Source: Schistocerca nitens
Taxonomy: Eukaryota > Arthropoda > Insecta > Orthoptera > Acrididae
Length of the DNA: 64,000 nucleotides
NCBI RefSeq assembly: GCF_023898315.1
Contig: NC_064622.1
Coordinates: 270,745,503-270,809,502 of the forward strand
Direction: 5' to 3'
In this document: piece after piece, positions 46,242-56,945 of the stretch
How positions within the stretch are numbered: position 1 is the stretch's first letter
Layout: each line of letters begins with the position of its first letter
Translations under genes and position numbers: made by a program
The notes under the pieces: generated by a model
Seen by the model: the letters and a program-made list of their open reading frames with translations, nothing else
What the model was told of the DNA's origin: nothing
Database searches by the model: none

Positions 46242-47275
46242 AGATGATGTGACTTACCAAATGAAAGCGCTGGCAGGTCGATAGACACACAAACAAACGC
46301 AAACATACACACAAAATTCAAGCTTTCGCAACAAACTGTTGCCTCATCAGGAAAGAGGGAAGGAGAGGGAAAGACGAAAGGATGTGGGTTTTAAGGGAGA
46401 GGGTAAGGAATCATTCCAATCCCGGGAGCGGAAAGACTTACCTTGGGGGAAAAAAGGACGGGTATACACTTGCACACAAACACATATCCATCCACACATA
46501 AACAGACACAAGCAGACATATTTAAATATTTTTTCCCCCTAAGGTAAGTCTTTCCGCTCCCAGGATTGGAATGACTCCTTACCCTCTCCCTTAAAACCCA
46601 CATCCTTTCGTCTTTCCCTCTCCTTCCCTCTTTCCTAATGAGGCAACAGTTTGTTTAAAGTTCGAATTTTGTGTGTATGTTTGTGTGTCTATCGACCTGC
46701 CTGCGCTTTCGTTTGGTAAGTCACATCATCTTTGTTTTTAGATATATTTTTCCCACGTGTAATGTTTCCCTCTAGAGGGAAACATTCCATGTGGGAAAAA
46801 TATATGTAGAAACAAAGATGATGTGACTTACCGAACGAAAGCGCTGGCAGGTCGATAGACACACAAACAAACACAAACACACACACAAAATTCAAGCTTT
46901 CGCAACAAACTGTTGCCTCATCAGGAAAGAGGAATGTTTCCCTCTATTATATTGATATCAGTAATTTGAACCCAACAATTACGTTTGTTATTGTCACTGT
47001 TGCATTTCGAAATCTTTTCTGTCATCTTATTTTCTCTTTCTGTTTTTGATGGATATGTGTGTGTGTGTGCGCGGGTGTATACCTGTCCTTTTTTCCTCCT
47101 AAGTCTTTCCGACTCCTTACCCTCTCCCTTAAAACCCACATCCTTTTGTCTTTCCCTCTCCTTCCCCTCTTTACTGATGAGGCAACAGTTTGTTGCGAAA
47201 GCTTGAATTTTGTGTGTGTGTTTGTGTGTCTATCGACCTGCCAGCGCTTTCGTTCGGTAAGTCACATCATCTTTG
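46242..47275. repeat. Inverted array of Penelope-element termini
   Basis: Four further copies of the terminal sequence (GGTAAGTCACATCATCTTTG and neighbours) follow the main element: minus at about 46242-46532, plus at 46533-46773, minus at 46774-46934 and plus at about 47046-47275. The 46533-46773 and 46774-46934 copies meet in a perfect 26-bp palindrome at 46761-46786. The first pair shares long inverted arms around 46530. Penelope elements are known for tandem or inverted terminal repeats, so this may be one or more partial insertions. Confidence 0.8.
47174..47200 (+). ncRNA. Hammerhead-like core motif in Penelope terminus
   Basis: CTGATGA at 47174-47180, then a purine, a 6-bp stem GCAACA/TGTTGC with loop GTT, then GAAA at 47197-47200. 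Equivalent cores on the minus strand lie at 44218-44244, 46324-46350 and 46898-46924; a decayed one is near 46635-46660. Compared with a canonical hammerhead there is one extra purine before stem II, and I could not resolve a good stem I and cleavage site. Self-cleavage is therefore only a hypothesis. Confidence 0.4.
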
Positions 47276-47284
47276 TTTTATATA

Positions 47285-47423
47285 CAATGTACATTGTCTC
47301 GGGATGAATAAACTACTACTACTATGGTGAAGTGGAAGCCTAATTAATATATATATCCATGCAATGTACATTGTCTCGGGATGAATAAACTACTACTACT
47401 ATGGTGAAGTGGAAGCCTAATTA
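47285..47423. repeat. Two perfect 62-bp direct repeats
   Basis: 47285-47346 and 47362-47423 are identical and separated by 15 bp of mostly AT dinucleotides. Each starts with the palindrome CAATGTACATTG. No coding content. Confidence 0.93.
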
Positions 47424-47529
47424 TCCCATCTTGCAATATAGCACTGATTCTCTGCCTCAAAATTTTCTTTTTAGATGGCAAAAATGATATGGGTCCTGTC
47501 GAAATGGAACATCATCAACTAGACAAGTA

Positions 47530-48446
47530 TTATACTGGTGTCCAAAATTAAAGCAACAAATGGAAATTTTGCAACATCGTGTTGATTTTGACACAAAACA
47601 GTATAAACAGTCGACAGTAAAATATAAACAATGTAAAGAATACAGAGCGTAAACAGCTGCAACATGAATAACTGTAGACAAAAATTTTGTGTGTTTGTTA
47701 CAACTTAACAGACTTGCATACATATTCCAACAACTGGTTAATATGCTCAATATGGGGTGTGAACAACTCTGGCAGCAATACAGGTCTAACAATGATGGGG
47801 CATGTTGTGAATAATGTCATCAATCGCATGTTGTGGCAATAACACCCATTCTTCCTGCAGAGCTGCTCACAAGTTTTGGAGAGTGATTGTTGGATCCTGA
47901 TGTGATGCAACCTGTCTCCCATACCTGCTCTATGGGATTCAAATCAGGAGAGCAAGCAGGCCATGCCATGTGTGTAACAGTTTCATTTTCCAAGAAAACA
48001 TCAACCATTCATGCTCTATGAGGTCGAATATTATCATACATCAATTCGAAATCTGGGCCCACAGCACCTCACAAGAACCGCACTGAGGTCCCAAGGTCTC
48101 ATCAAGATACCTACAGCAGTTTAATCTTGCCGATTCGCCCATTCAATTTCATAAAGAGGTGTTCGAGTGGTCAACATAATACCTGCTCACACTGTTAGGG
48201 ATCCTCCTCGATATCAGTCTCTTTCCACAATGGTTGGGTCCCGAAATAGTGTTCCACGTGCCCTCCATATGTGAATCCATCAAGAATCTTTAGCCAGACC
48301 AAATCAGGACACATCCATGAAAAGAATAATGGCCCACTGTTTGACTGACCAGTTGGCATATTGACGACTCCACTCTAGACGTTCCCTTCTATGAACATGC
48401 ATTAGAGGTACACATACAGCAAGTCTCTGACACTAAAGGCCATTCT

Positions 48447-48450
<4 letters not shown>
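47530..48450 (-). pseudogene. Tc1-type transposase relic (DD34E)
   Basis: The minus-strand frame holds YDNIRPHRA, a stop, then MVDVFLENETVTHMAWPACS and PDLNPIEQVWE; 34 residues separate the Asp and Glu, as in ordinary Tc1. Upstream pieces DSHMEGTWNTISGPNHCGKR and VSRYYVDHSNTSL are further decayed transposase. A terminus-like GGTGTCCAAAATTAAAGCAA lies at 47539-47558. The opposite end is not visible; the relic runs into a CT repeat at 48451. It is a different subfamily from the copies at 17.8 and 27.6 kb. Confidence 0.75.

Positions 48451-48478
<28 letters not shown>
48451..48478. repeat. (CT)n microsatellite
   Basis: Fourteen uninterrupted CT units, lying between the Tc1 relic and the second LTR copy. 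Confidence 0.95.
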
Positions 48479-48482
<4 letters not shown>

Positions 48483-48484
48483 TT

Positions 48485-49755
48485 TTTTAAATTTTTTTTA
48501 AGCAATGAAGAAACTCAATGCTTAGTTTGGCCAAAGGCTTTCATCATACACCCACAACCACCTTACAATAATAGAAACGCTGAGTAAATTACTTCACCAA
48601 AATCACTAAAGCCAAGTCCTAATCCGGCAACACCTCCACCACAGCACGATACCAAAGGAATACCAATAAACTACTCAATCTGAGGCTGGAATGGGAGATC
48701 AGCAGAAGCACCTGTGACATGCCAGCACCTAGGCCTCGTGAGATGATGGGAAAGTCGCCAAAGCAAAAGGGAAACTGCTCCAGATTGGCAGAACAGCAAT
48801 GTGTCAACCACTGTCAATACAAGGCTGTCAACATGTACCAGACAACAAACAACAAACACATTTGATAAAAATTAATGTACAAAGCAATACTTAAATAGGC
48901 AATTCAAGATTATTTTCAAGGAAACCAGTCTTTAAAACTTTAATATAGGAGTGGTCCACTCATAAACATTGTAAGTTAATCTTCGTAGCAACAATAAGAA
49001 ACAATGTATAATGTCATTTAAAAGAATAAGCACACAATAATCAAACAAGATTCAATAAGTCAGGATATACATTTATTAAGGCCTCTTAAGGACTAATAGA
49101 TACTGTAATTTGGATATAAAGCAACTGGATTGCCAGTTATAATGTAGACCTATAACACGAAGGGCTTCTCATCACGCACCAAAGAGAGGGTGCAAATACA
49201 AGAATGCACAAACACATGACTGAGACATGTGGATGTTTTGGCTGAGCGCACACAACTTTAGCTATGCACCAACAAATAACTCGCCACAGGAAGGGCCATA
49301 ATGTCTACTACAAACAGAAATTTCAATCAGTAGTATCAAATACTCAATGATAACAAACAACGATTCCAAGTACCAGATTAACTTTGCAAAATACTAACAT
49401 AGTGCTTATAGAAACCTCCAGATTGACACACACAGCCCCAAAAGGGGTCACTGAAGGAAGCAGATTCCCAGCCAGCTCACACAGGGGTAGAATTAACAAT
49501 CTTTTAAGTACAGTACTTACTGAATGGTCTTCATACATAATTTCAAATAAATGCCAAGGAGGCCAATAGCTTCAGGACACCAGGTAGGCACTGGATAATG
49601 CTGCCCTCCTGCTTGAATCTGCTAACAAGTTGTTCAGTACATCTCATTGTATTTAGCACATCACAACTGACTAATGCACCTTGTATCCAGGTTGCACCTG
49701 ACAAGAGCCACTCCTTGCTCTCTAAACTTGCCAGTAGCAACAGTCAGGAAAAGCA
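48485..49755 (-). mobile_element. Second Gypsy LTR copy (5' LTR or solo LTR)
   Basis: Homologous to 40093-41335. On the minus strand it begins TGCTTTTCCTG at 49755, the position equivalent to the start of the other LTR. The inner end is cut at the CT repeat. It could be the 5' LTR of the same old element, with later insertions between, or an independent solo copy; divergence of roughly one fifth of sites does not decide. Confidence 0.65.
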
Positions 49756-49765
49756 CTTGCGACCA

Positions 49766-49807
49766 TATATAAATACGGTCTGAGAGCAGTGGCACTTCAC
49801 TCTCAGT
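49766..49807 (+). promoter_or_regulatory. Possible TATA box and initiator
   Basis: TATATAAATA at 49766-49775 and the arthropod initiator TCAGT at 49803-49807. The spacing (39 bp to the A) is longer than usual. The orientation is opposite to the adjacent LTR as I read it, so significance is doubtful. Confidence 0.25.
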
Positions 49808-49869
49808 TATAATGCAATCCTTGTCAGTCAAACGACGGCAAACATGCTGCCTCGGGTGATGTCAAAGCC

Positions 49870-50740
49870 AGACTGCAACTAAACGCGTCTTCAGTAAGAG
49901 TAGAAAGGGAATTCACAAGGACTGTACACCATCCTGGATCATTTAGATTTTTGAAAGGATGTCTTCATTTCACAGAGAGCTATCACACTGGTTACATCAG
50001 TCAAACACCAGCTTACGTGCTGCCTCACCTCAAGGCCTACAAGAAAGACAGGCCGCAGCGTGTACGTCATGAAGGGCCTGAGCTCACTCGCTCACTCAAC
50101 TCGGAAGACAAACTGCGTTTCTACACCTGTTAACTCGTAACTAGATGTGTACTTAGAAATGAGAGTTGCATCTTCTACTGGAATGCACTAATATGGAGTC
50201 TCACTGTTATTAGTCCTACAATGACCGGAAGTCCGTTGGCCTACTTATAATTTGTTACGACTGTACTGGGATACAACAAAATTAAAAACATGCCAAAATG
50301 ATTATCAGTTGCATAAGGCACCACTTCTTGTATGAAATGAGGACTGTTAAGCATACGAGACTAAATGCCATAAACAAGCTGTTATACAGTTTATATCGAG
50401 TATTGGTCTTAAATTAAATTTTGTTGTTGTACTGTTAATCAGTAAGACTTCATAATAGCATAATCAGGAAAAATATGCAATTCTCATTAGTACATACAAT
50501 ACCATCTGTGAGTTAACAGGTGTAGAAATGTATTTTGTCTGCTGAGCTGAGCAAGCGAATGAGTTCAGGCCTACCTTCGTGACATACGCACTGCGGCATG
50601 TCTTTCTCATGGGCCTGGCACTGCCTTGAATGACATCACAGCTGGGGTACAACTAAAAGCGTATTCAGTAAGAGTAGAAAGTGAACTCGCAAGGACTGTA
50701 CACCGTCCTGGATCACTTACATTTTGCAGAAGTAACTGTT
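49870..50740. repeat. Complex direct and inverted repeats
   Basis: A block containing AGTAAGAGTAGAAAG and AGGACTGTACACC occurs at about 49870-49945 and again at 50650-50722 in the same orientation. Another block (about 50040-50190, with TTTCTACACCTGTTAACTC) recurs inverted at about 50470-50620. This looks like rearranged pieces of one unidentified repeat. Confidence 0.65.
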
Positions 50741-50889
50741 TGTGTGCCGTCTCTAATGTTAACAAATTTTCCACTTTTGTGGAGAGCAATGAACTTTGAT
50801 TATCAGAAGTCAGGGCGAAAGATCATGTAATGGGAACTTATCATAGAGGTTGCCTCTGAACTGTTCATAGTGCTGTTTATGATAGAGAC

Positions 50890-50918
50890 ATTATTATTAT
50901 TATTATACTTTTTACTAC

Positions 50919-50956
<38 letters not shown>
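50890..50956. repeat. (ATT)n microsatellite
   Basis: Two ATT-repeat runs (50890-50907 and 50920-50956) separated by ACTTTTTACTACC-like sequence. Confidence 0.95.
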
Positions 50957-51296
50957 GGAGTACTACTATAGTATTAGTATAAGGGCGTTTGTAGGACACT
51001 TTAGAAATTAAATTGATATGCAAATTAATTAAATTCATCAATTAATCACCTCCACTCCTGCCGATCCTCGCCCCCGAACACAGCCGCCGCTAACACCCCT
51101 GGATGACGTCACATGTATTCTCAGCTGCACGTGTACCCCAGCCCCTCCTCCCTCTCCCCCTCCCCACTGACCCTCCACCCAACCAACCCCATTGGTAGGA
51201 ATTTCAAATTTTGGTGGGAATTTCGAATGTTTGTGGGGAATGTCTTTGTCCCAAGGCTGTGCTTACGTCCCAACCCACCCCCCATCCAGAAACTGG

Positions 51297-51630
51297 CAGG
51301 AAATTAAAATTGGCGGCTTCCTTTCTGGGACTTGAGCCCAGGTCCTCCTGGGCGAAAAGCTCAAGTGTGCCCCCCTAACACAATTAAACCAGCAGAGGCA
51401 CTTGGAATTGATGGGAAATTAAAATAGGCGGTTTCCTTTCCGGGACTCAAACCCTGGCCCCTCTGGGCAGAAAGCCCAAGTACACCCCTCTAACACAATT
51501 AAACCAGCAGTGGCACTCGGAATTGACAGAAAATTACAAATAGCTGTGGCATTTCCAGTACTCGAAGCCTGATTCTACTGGGTGAAAAGACCAAGTTACA
51601 CCCCATATTACATGGAAGCTGTCCAGATGT
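51297..51630 (-). repeat. Three tandem ~115-bp tRNA-like units
   Basis: AAATTAAAATTGGCGG at 51301, AAATTAAAATAGGCGG at 51417 and AAATTACAAATAGCTG at 51531 mark three successive units. On the minus strand each has a B-box-like core (GGGTTTGAGTCCC in unit 2 at 51442-51454; GGGCTCAAGTCCC in unit 1 at 51327-51339). About 45 nt upstream is TGGTTTAATTGTGTTAG, which is A-box-like. Units 1 and 2 are more alike than unit 3. Confidence 0.7.
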
Positions 51631-54600
51631 GGGGGAGGAAGGTTAGGTTAGTGTACTATATTTATTTTTGGTCAGGAAACTGACAAAAAGATCGATCCTA
51701 ATTACATAATTAATCACAGAGATCGGGCCTAATTACAGACTCATACGCATAGTGCTACACAAGAATGGCTTAAAATCGTAGTACAACTCAAAAACTGACG
51801 ATTCCATACAACTGGTGTTATCCTGCTGGCAAAATATTTTGCAATATCACTCGAAAATAGCTACAGACACATCAAACTCTACCCTACACCTACAAGCTGG
51901 CAGGAAAAAGGCTGGGGTGTAAGGTACTATCTTTATTCTTTTTGGTGGGAAATACCTTCAACTGACGAGATGCTGGTTTTGGACAGAGAGGAGTTTAAAA
52001 AGTGTACTACCTGTAAGTATACAGTATCTATCATTGTTTGTTATCAGAGTTCGCTACGGATGCCTGCTCAAAAACCATCCTGCAGCCCAGGTAACTGAAG
52101 CCAATACATGCTACCACAACTGATGGAAAAAAATGTCGCAGTTCTAATTACAGTTCGAAATTGTCGTGAAAAAAAAAAAAAAAAAAAAAACAGCACTCGT
52201 AATGAACAGGTCATAATGGAGCACATGTACTGGGGAAAATCATTGTCCTAAAATACTGCAGAGGAGGCGGTAGTTGAATGTCCGTGTTTCTCGATAGGCG
52301 TTCACAAACTGCCGAAAACTGAGGCCCCCTTCCTCCCTCCTTCCCTCCATTCACCTATGGGGGAGGGGTCACATGCTCCTTCAAACCGTCAGCTGCTCCG
52401 CTGGCTGCCTCACGGCCAGGGAGGCCTCTTTCTGCCCTTTGCTGCCACCCTATGCGGTCGCTCGCCGCACTCGGCTTTCCACCATCTGGTACAGTCCTAG
52501 ACAATACATCTGGAGAATGGTCCAGGTGGCTCGCAAAGCATGGCTTTCCACCATCTGGCCGTAGTCTTAAGGTGACGCTCCTATGCCAAGACAGTAGTGT
52601 CAATATATAGTGATACAGCCCCCACATGCTCCCCCCCCTCCCCTCCCCATGGACAGAGAGTGGCGGTGTCCAATGACCACCACACCAGAAGCGACGCCCC
52701 CGCCCCCTCGCCCTCAGCAGCCCGTCATTTGGTGATGGAGAACAATTGTATTTGACGTCAACGCATCTATAATCAAGCATCTATTTAAAAAAAAAAGCAA
52801 AACAAATTTGTGACCATAATAAGTGTCCTCTTTCCACAAAAATAGGTAAAGTCCTCGCAAATGATCAGCAGAGACATGCACACCCTACGTAAAACCACGA
52901 AAAAGAAAACTTCGACTATTTTGATGCGAGAACTACCGAACACCACCGAATGCCCTCTTTGTTTCGAAACCATCATCAGAGTAAAGAAAAAGCGAGAACT
53001 TAAACTCCAAAGAAAAAGTCTATATTAAGCAATTTCTTACAGCTTGTTGAAGAAATTACATGAACTGAGAGCGTCTCTCGCATTCAGTGTCTGTAAATAA
53101 ACTGTTATGCGCGTGTGTATCACAAACATTTCAGACAATCTTTCATGCCATTGGGACACATGTCCGGGGGGGGGGGGGGGGGGGGGGGAACCACTCATTT
53201 TACGTTTGACAACAAGAAGCTATAATTCAAGAGAACGTACATGTTTTGTACACTATGACAGGGTTCCTTTTACCAGCGCAATGCTATATCATACTAGCAT
53301 TTATGAAAGAAATTGTGAGAGCCTGTCTCGCTCTGTGTAGGTGAGAGATTAAAATTTCGTTAAAAGACATCGCAAAGAAAAAAGAAACCATGCTTGTCAA
53401 GAATCATTCCGCAGTGCCATAGCCACCCCTTCCACCCACCAGGAGGCAAGTCATTGATATCAGGTTGATAGGCTAATTAATTATATTGATCATGAGAGTC
53501 ACTTTGCATGGCGAATATTTTTTGTTTCAGCAGTTGGATTACACTCACCAGCAAGGACAACTGTGAATCTGTGGAGGTAACACAATGTTCCTTTCGAGGA
53601 ACCCTATTGAGAAATGACATTTGAAGCTGGGCACAGAGGGATTCTAAAGTCCACAACATACATCTTGCATAAGAACTGCACTATTAAAACACGATCATAA
53701 CACCTATGTTATCATCACCCTGAATAGAATGCAGTCTTGAGTCTACAGGCACACACAGTTGCTGATAGTGACGCTTTCAGGCAGAAATGCTGTCTGCAAT
53801 TTGGAATCAAGTCAATCCATTCAACCACATATTTGCGTTGGATCCTGTAGAGTCGTCTTTTAATGGTTACATCCACTAGTGAATCATATTCGTGCCACTC
53901 TTGTATGTTGGAACAAGTCACCCTTTTATTTTCAAACTTATTTGCTAAGGATCCCATACACCAAGAAGTCCAGCGCTGTTTTTAGACAGTCCCTCTGCAT
54001 CTTGTAACTGCTCCTTAATCTGTGCCCCGCCCTCCCTGTAGCTTAGTCTATGCAATCGTCACAATTTAAGTCTGACCTGCATGGAAGTCAGAGAGCGCTA
54101 TATCTAAGACCTGCATCCTGTGGGGAAACAGGATGAGCTGAGTTAATGTGACAGGAGAGCGTTTTGACCACTCGGAGGAAATGGGAACACATTGTCATAT
54201 CTCCACCAACCATGTACAGAGCATAAGGTCAGCGACAAACGATGCTTTGCCCTGCAACATGAGGTAGTAGGAGAGATAGTACCAGCAGTTACAGTGGTGT
54301 TTCTTGTTGGGAAAATTAGGAAGCCATGTTCTGTGTATGACTTAGAGCACTGTCTACTTGCGATTGTTAACAGTGAATCTCTCGGTCATCAGAGGACTTC
54401 CAACCTGTTTCGACACATTCCTCTAGATGAATGAGATTTATGCGAGGCACTCCACCCCCCCTGCCGCATCTTGGGCCATAAAATCGAGTCTTCAGTTTCA
54501 TAACTACGGTGATTCTAAGTTAGCGACAGGTATTTCTGAGGTACTACAATCCCCGAGTTTACATCTGCTTGACAAATGTCCTGTTTACGGAGTTAGTGGT

Positions 54601-54983
54601 GGCATGACGTGTAATTTCATGTGTCAGACACCGCTGCTATGTGTTTGTCTCCTTCCTTGTAAGGACCATTCTCCATTACTGAAGTTCACTTTATATATGA
54701 CTGATGCGAGCATTATATAACTTCTGAACCCTCATCAGATGTGAATAGTGTATAGCTACATACCTCTGAAAAGCTATATTGTACTTGTATCACAAGGAAT
54801 CGATGTTTTAAGGAAACAGTTTTTCATATTACAGTTTATCATAAAGAAACCTGCAAGGAGAATGTATTTCATGCACTGGAAATATTGTTCTTACATTGGG
54901 AAAGTAACAGTGTTGCATTCCATACAACTAATAGTTCAGAAACCGCAATGATCTAACATTATAGCATGTTTTAAGTGCAGAAA
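51631..54983. other. Interior of the 4.3-kb element, no gene recognised
   Basis: It contains an A22-type run near 52168, a CpG-richer stretch at 52360-52780 and a run of 23 G. The 141-codon minus-strand frame at 52355-52780 lies in low-complexity GC-rich sequence and shows no domain. Confidence 0.45.
53166..53188. repeat. Homopolymer G23
   Basis: Twenty-three consecutive G residues. A second long run of 18 G, then C and five G, is at 55032-55055. Confidence 0.95.
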
Positions 54984-55218
54984 ATTCGAAATTCCTGCCA
55001 AAATTAGAAATTCCTGCCAATAGGGTAGGATGGGGGGGGGGGGGGGGGGCGGGGGCGAAGGGGGAAGAGCTCGGGTGAGTGGGTGCTGGGGAACACGAGC
55101 AGCTGAGAAAACATATGACATCATCGGCGGGGTAATTAATTGATCAATTTAACTAATTTGCATATCAATTTGATATCAAAAGTGTCCTACAAACGTCCTT
55201 ACGCTACTACTTACTATG

Positions 55219-55904
55219 TTGTGCATGTGAAAGTTTATCAAATATATCGCTCAATTAGAACTCAAAAGTTTCATTTATAATTGTAGTTCCTGATCCTGTT
55301 GAGTAAATAGAGAGTAGAAGCATTGCTTTCACTGAACAAAAGAAGAATATGGACTTGCAGACTGGAAACTATGGTCAGCATGTTCTCCATTGTCTTCTGG
55401 CTGACCACAAAAACAGTTTCCAGTCTCTTGTAAAAATAGAGCGCTGCCGCCCCATTGGGATCACTGAACCTTGGGAGGGTAAGACTTTGTCCATATCATG
55501 TTTTACACCATAAACAGACACTTGTTTAGCTCCAATAATATCAGTCAATTAGAAATCCCATTAGCACATTAGAATCCACGTCACATGCAAGTAAAGTTGC
55601 AGGTAAGCACTAATCTAGGCACCTTAAAATAAAACTGTATAATGTATGTAATAAGGTACTTGTGGATGACAAAAGGAGGAAATCTGAAATTGTAGGTATT
55701 TATATATTATTAAATTATGTAATTAATTGTATTATATAATAAAATATTACAAAATTATTACAGTATTCTTTGATTGTATTTAAGTTTGTGACACTTTGGC
55801 ATTTGGTTGTAACATTAGGTCGTTAAGTTACTGTAATTTAATAAATAACAAAAATGACTTTAAAGTATTGTTTTTAGGTCTTATTGTCAACATATTTTTA
55901 ATTT
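55219..55904. other. AT-rich sequence, nothing recognised
   Basis: No domain or repeat family recognised. Confidence 0.45.
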
Positions 55905-56945
55905 CTTCAGAATTTGGTTGACTGCCAGGTACGATGAACACTCATTAGAGCAAGACCAGTAAGTCTGTCACCTCCCATTTTATTTCTGATGTAGGTTTTT
56001 AGCCTCTTTAGAGTGGAGAAACATCTTTCTGGTGTTGCAGCAGACACTGGGGGTGTGGCTAAGATGATGAGAAGCTTTTTATATTAAAGGAAAAACTGTT
56101 CATTGCACTGATCAATAGCTTCTATTGCTGTGTCAGGCTTTCACTCTACAGTTTTCTGGTGATTGTGCCATATCTCATATTCACCCAGAAATACTGTGCC
56201 TGCATTTTCAGCCAGAAACATTTGTGCTATATTTTTAAGACTTTCTTTGTTCTGCAGTCTTTACTGGTTTTCTTAATCGAAAGCATCTCATTTCTTCATG
56301 TGGTTTAAAACGAGCATCAATTTCTGTAATCACAGGTTCAACAAAAGTGTGAAATACGTTTGCTTGGTAATATACTTGGCAGTTTCTCCTGGTACATTGC
56401 TGCACTGGGTTTTCCCTCCAGTCGTTCCAGGAACAACTGTGTCATTTGGACTCATTTGTTTTGCCTTCTCGAAAAGGACTAAGAATTGACTTGCATTCCA
56501 ATTGTTTTGCAAAGTAGTTTTTATTGTATTCGCATAGCTGAAAGTTTTGGTCAAATCCACATTGATCTTCTAAATTGCTTTTTTTAGGTTCGCTGTATAT
56601 GAAAAAACTTTTCTTAGTTTATCTAGCAACACAATAAACTGGCTGTTTTCTAAGGGGATCTGCAGTTGGTATGTGGGAGAGGCGCAGCATCTTGAAATGT
56701 CTCAAGTGTTGTGGATACTACTGGAAGCATTTCTACAAATCTTTCGGCAGCCACATTCTTTTCGGTCCACCGCATCTCAGAAGGGGAGATAAGTGTCGGA
56801 TGAGAAGAGTTAACTTGTTCCACAATTTTCATCAAAAGGTTGTCCCGAAGTGGAGATTGTTGAAAAAAATGTACTACACTTTTTATAGTTCTAATGATGT
56901 TCCGTATCATAGGTATCTCACACAAATGTGCTGAAACTGATTAAG
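55905..56945 (-). pseudogene. hAT-type transposase relic (ZNF862/DUF4371-like group)
   Basis: The minus strand has IPMIRNIIRTIKSVVHFFQQ and SPSEMRWTEKNVAAERFVEM near the high-coordinate end. The C-terminal hAT dimerisation block follows at about 56040-55910: SAATPERCFSTLKRLKTYIR and NKMGGDRLTGLALMSVH. Between them the frame is broken by many stops. The C-terminal string is a strong hAT signature; the subgroup name is from memory. No terminal repeats were found. Confidence 0.75.

Larger units (their letters stand above)
50959..55218. mobile_element. 4.3-kb element with ~250-bp terminal inverted repeats, coding unknown
   Basis: The left arm (about 50959-51229) and right arm (about 54984-55218, inverted) share GCGTTTGTAGGACACTTT in near-perfect form, then AAATTGATATGCAAATTA, a TCTCAGCTGC block and an AATTTCGAA block. 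GC-rich runs interrupt the alignment. Both outer ends carry TACTACT-like sequence, so termini and target duplication are uncertain. The interior has no transposase motif that I recognise. A related arm-like string (TTCAAATTTTGGTGGG) recurs near 57070. Confidence 0.65.

Noticed and set aside
52355-52780. 141-codon minus-strand open frame
   Set aside because: Low-complexity GC-rich sequence in the interior of a repeat element; no motif recognised.
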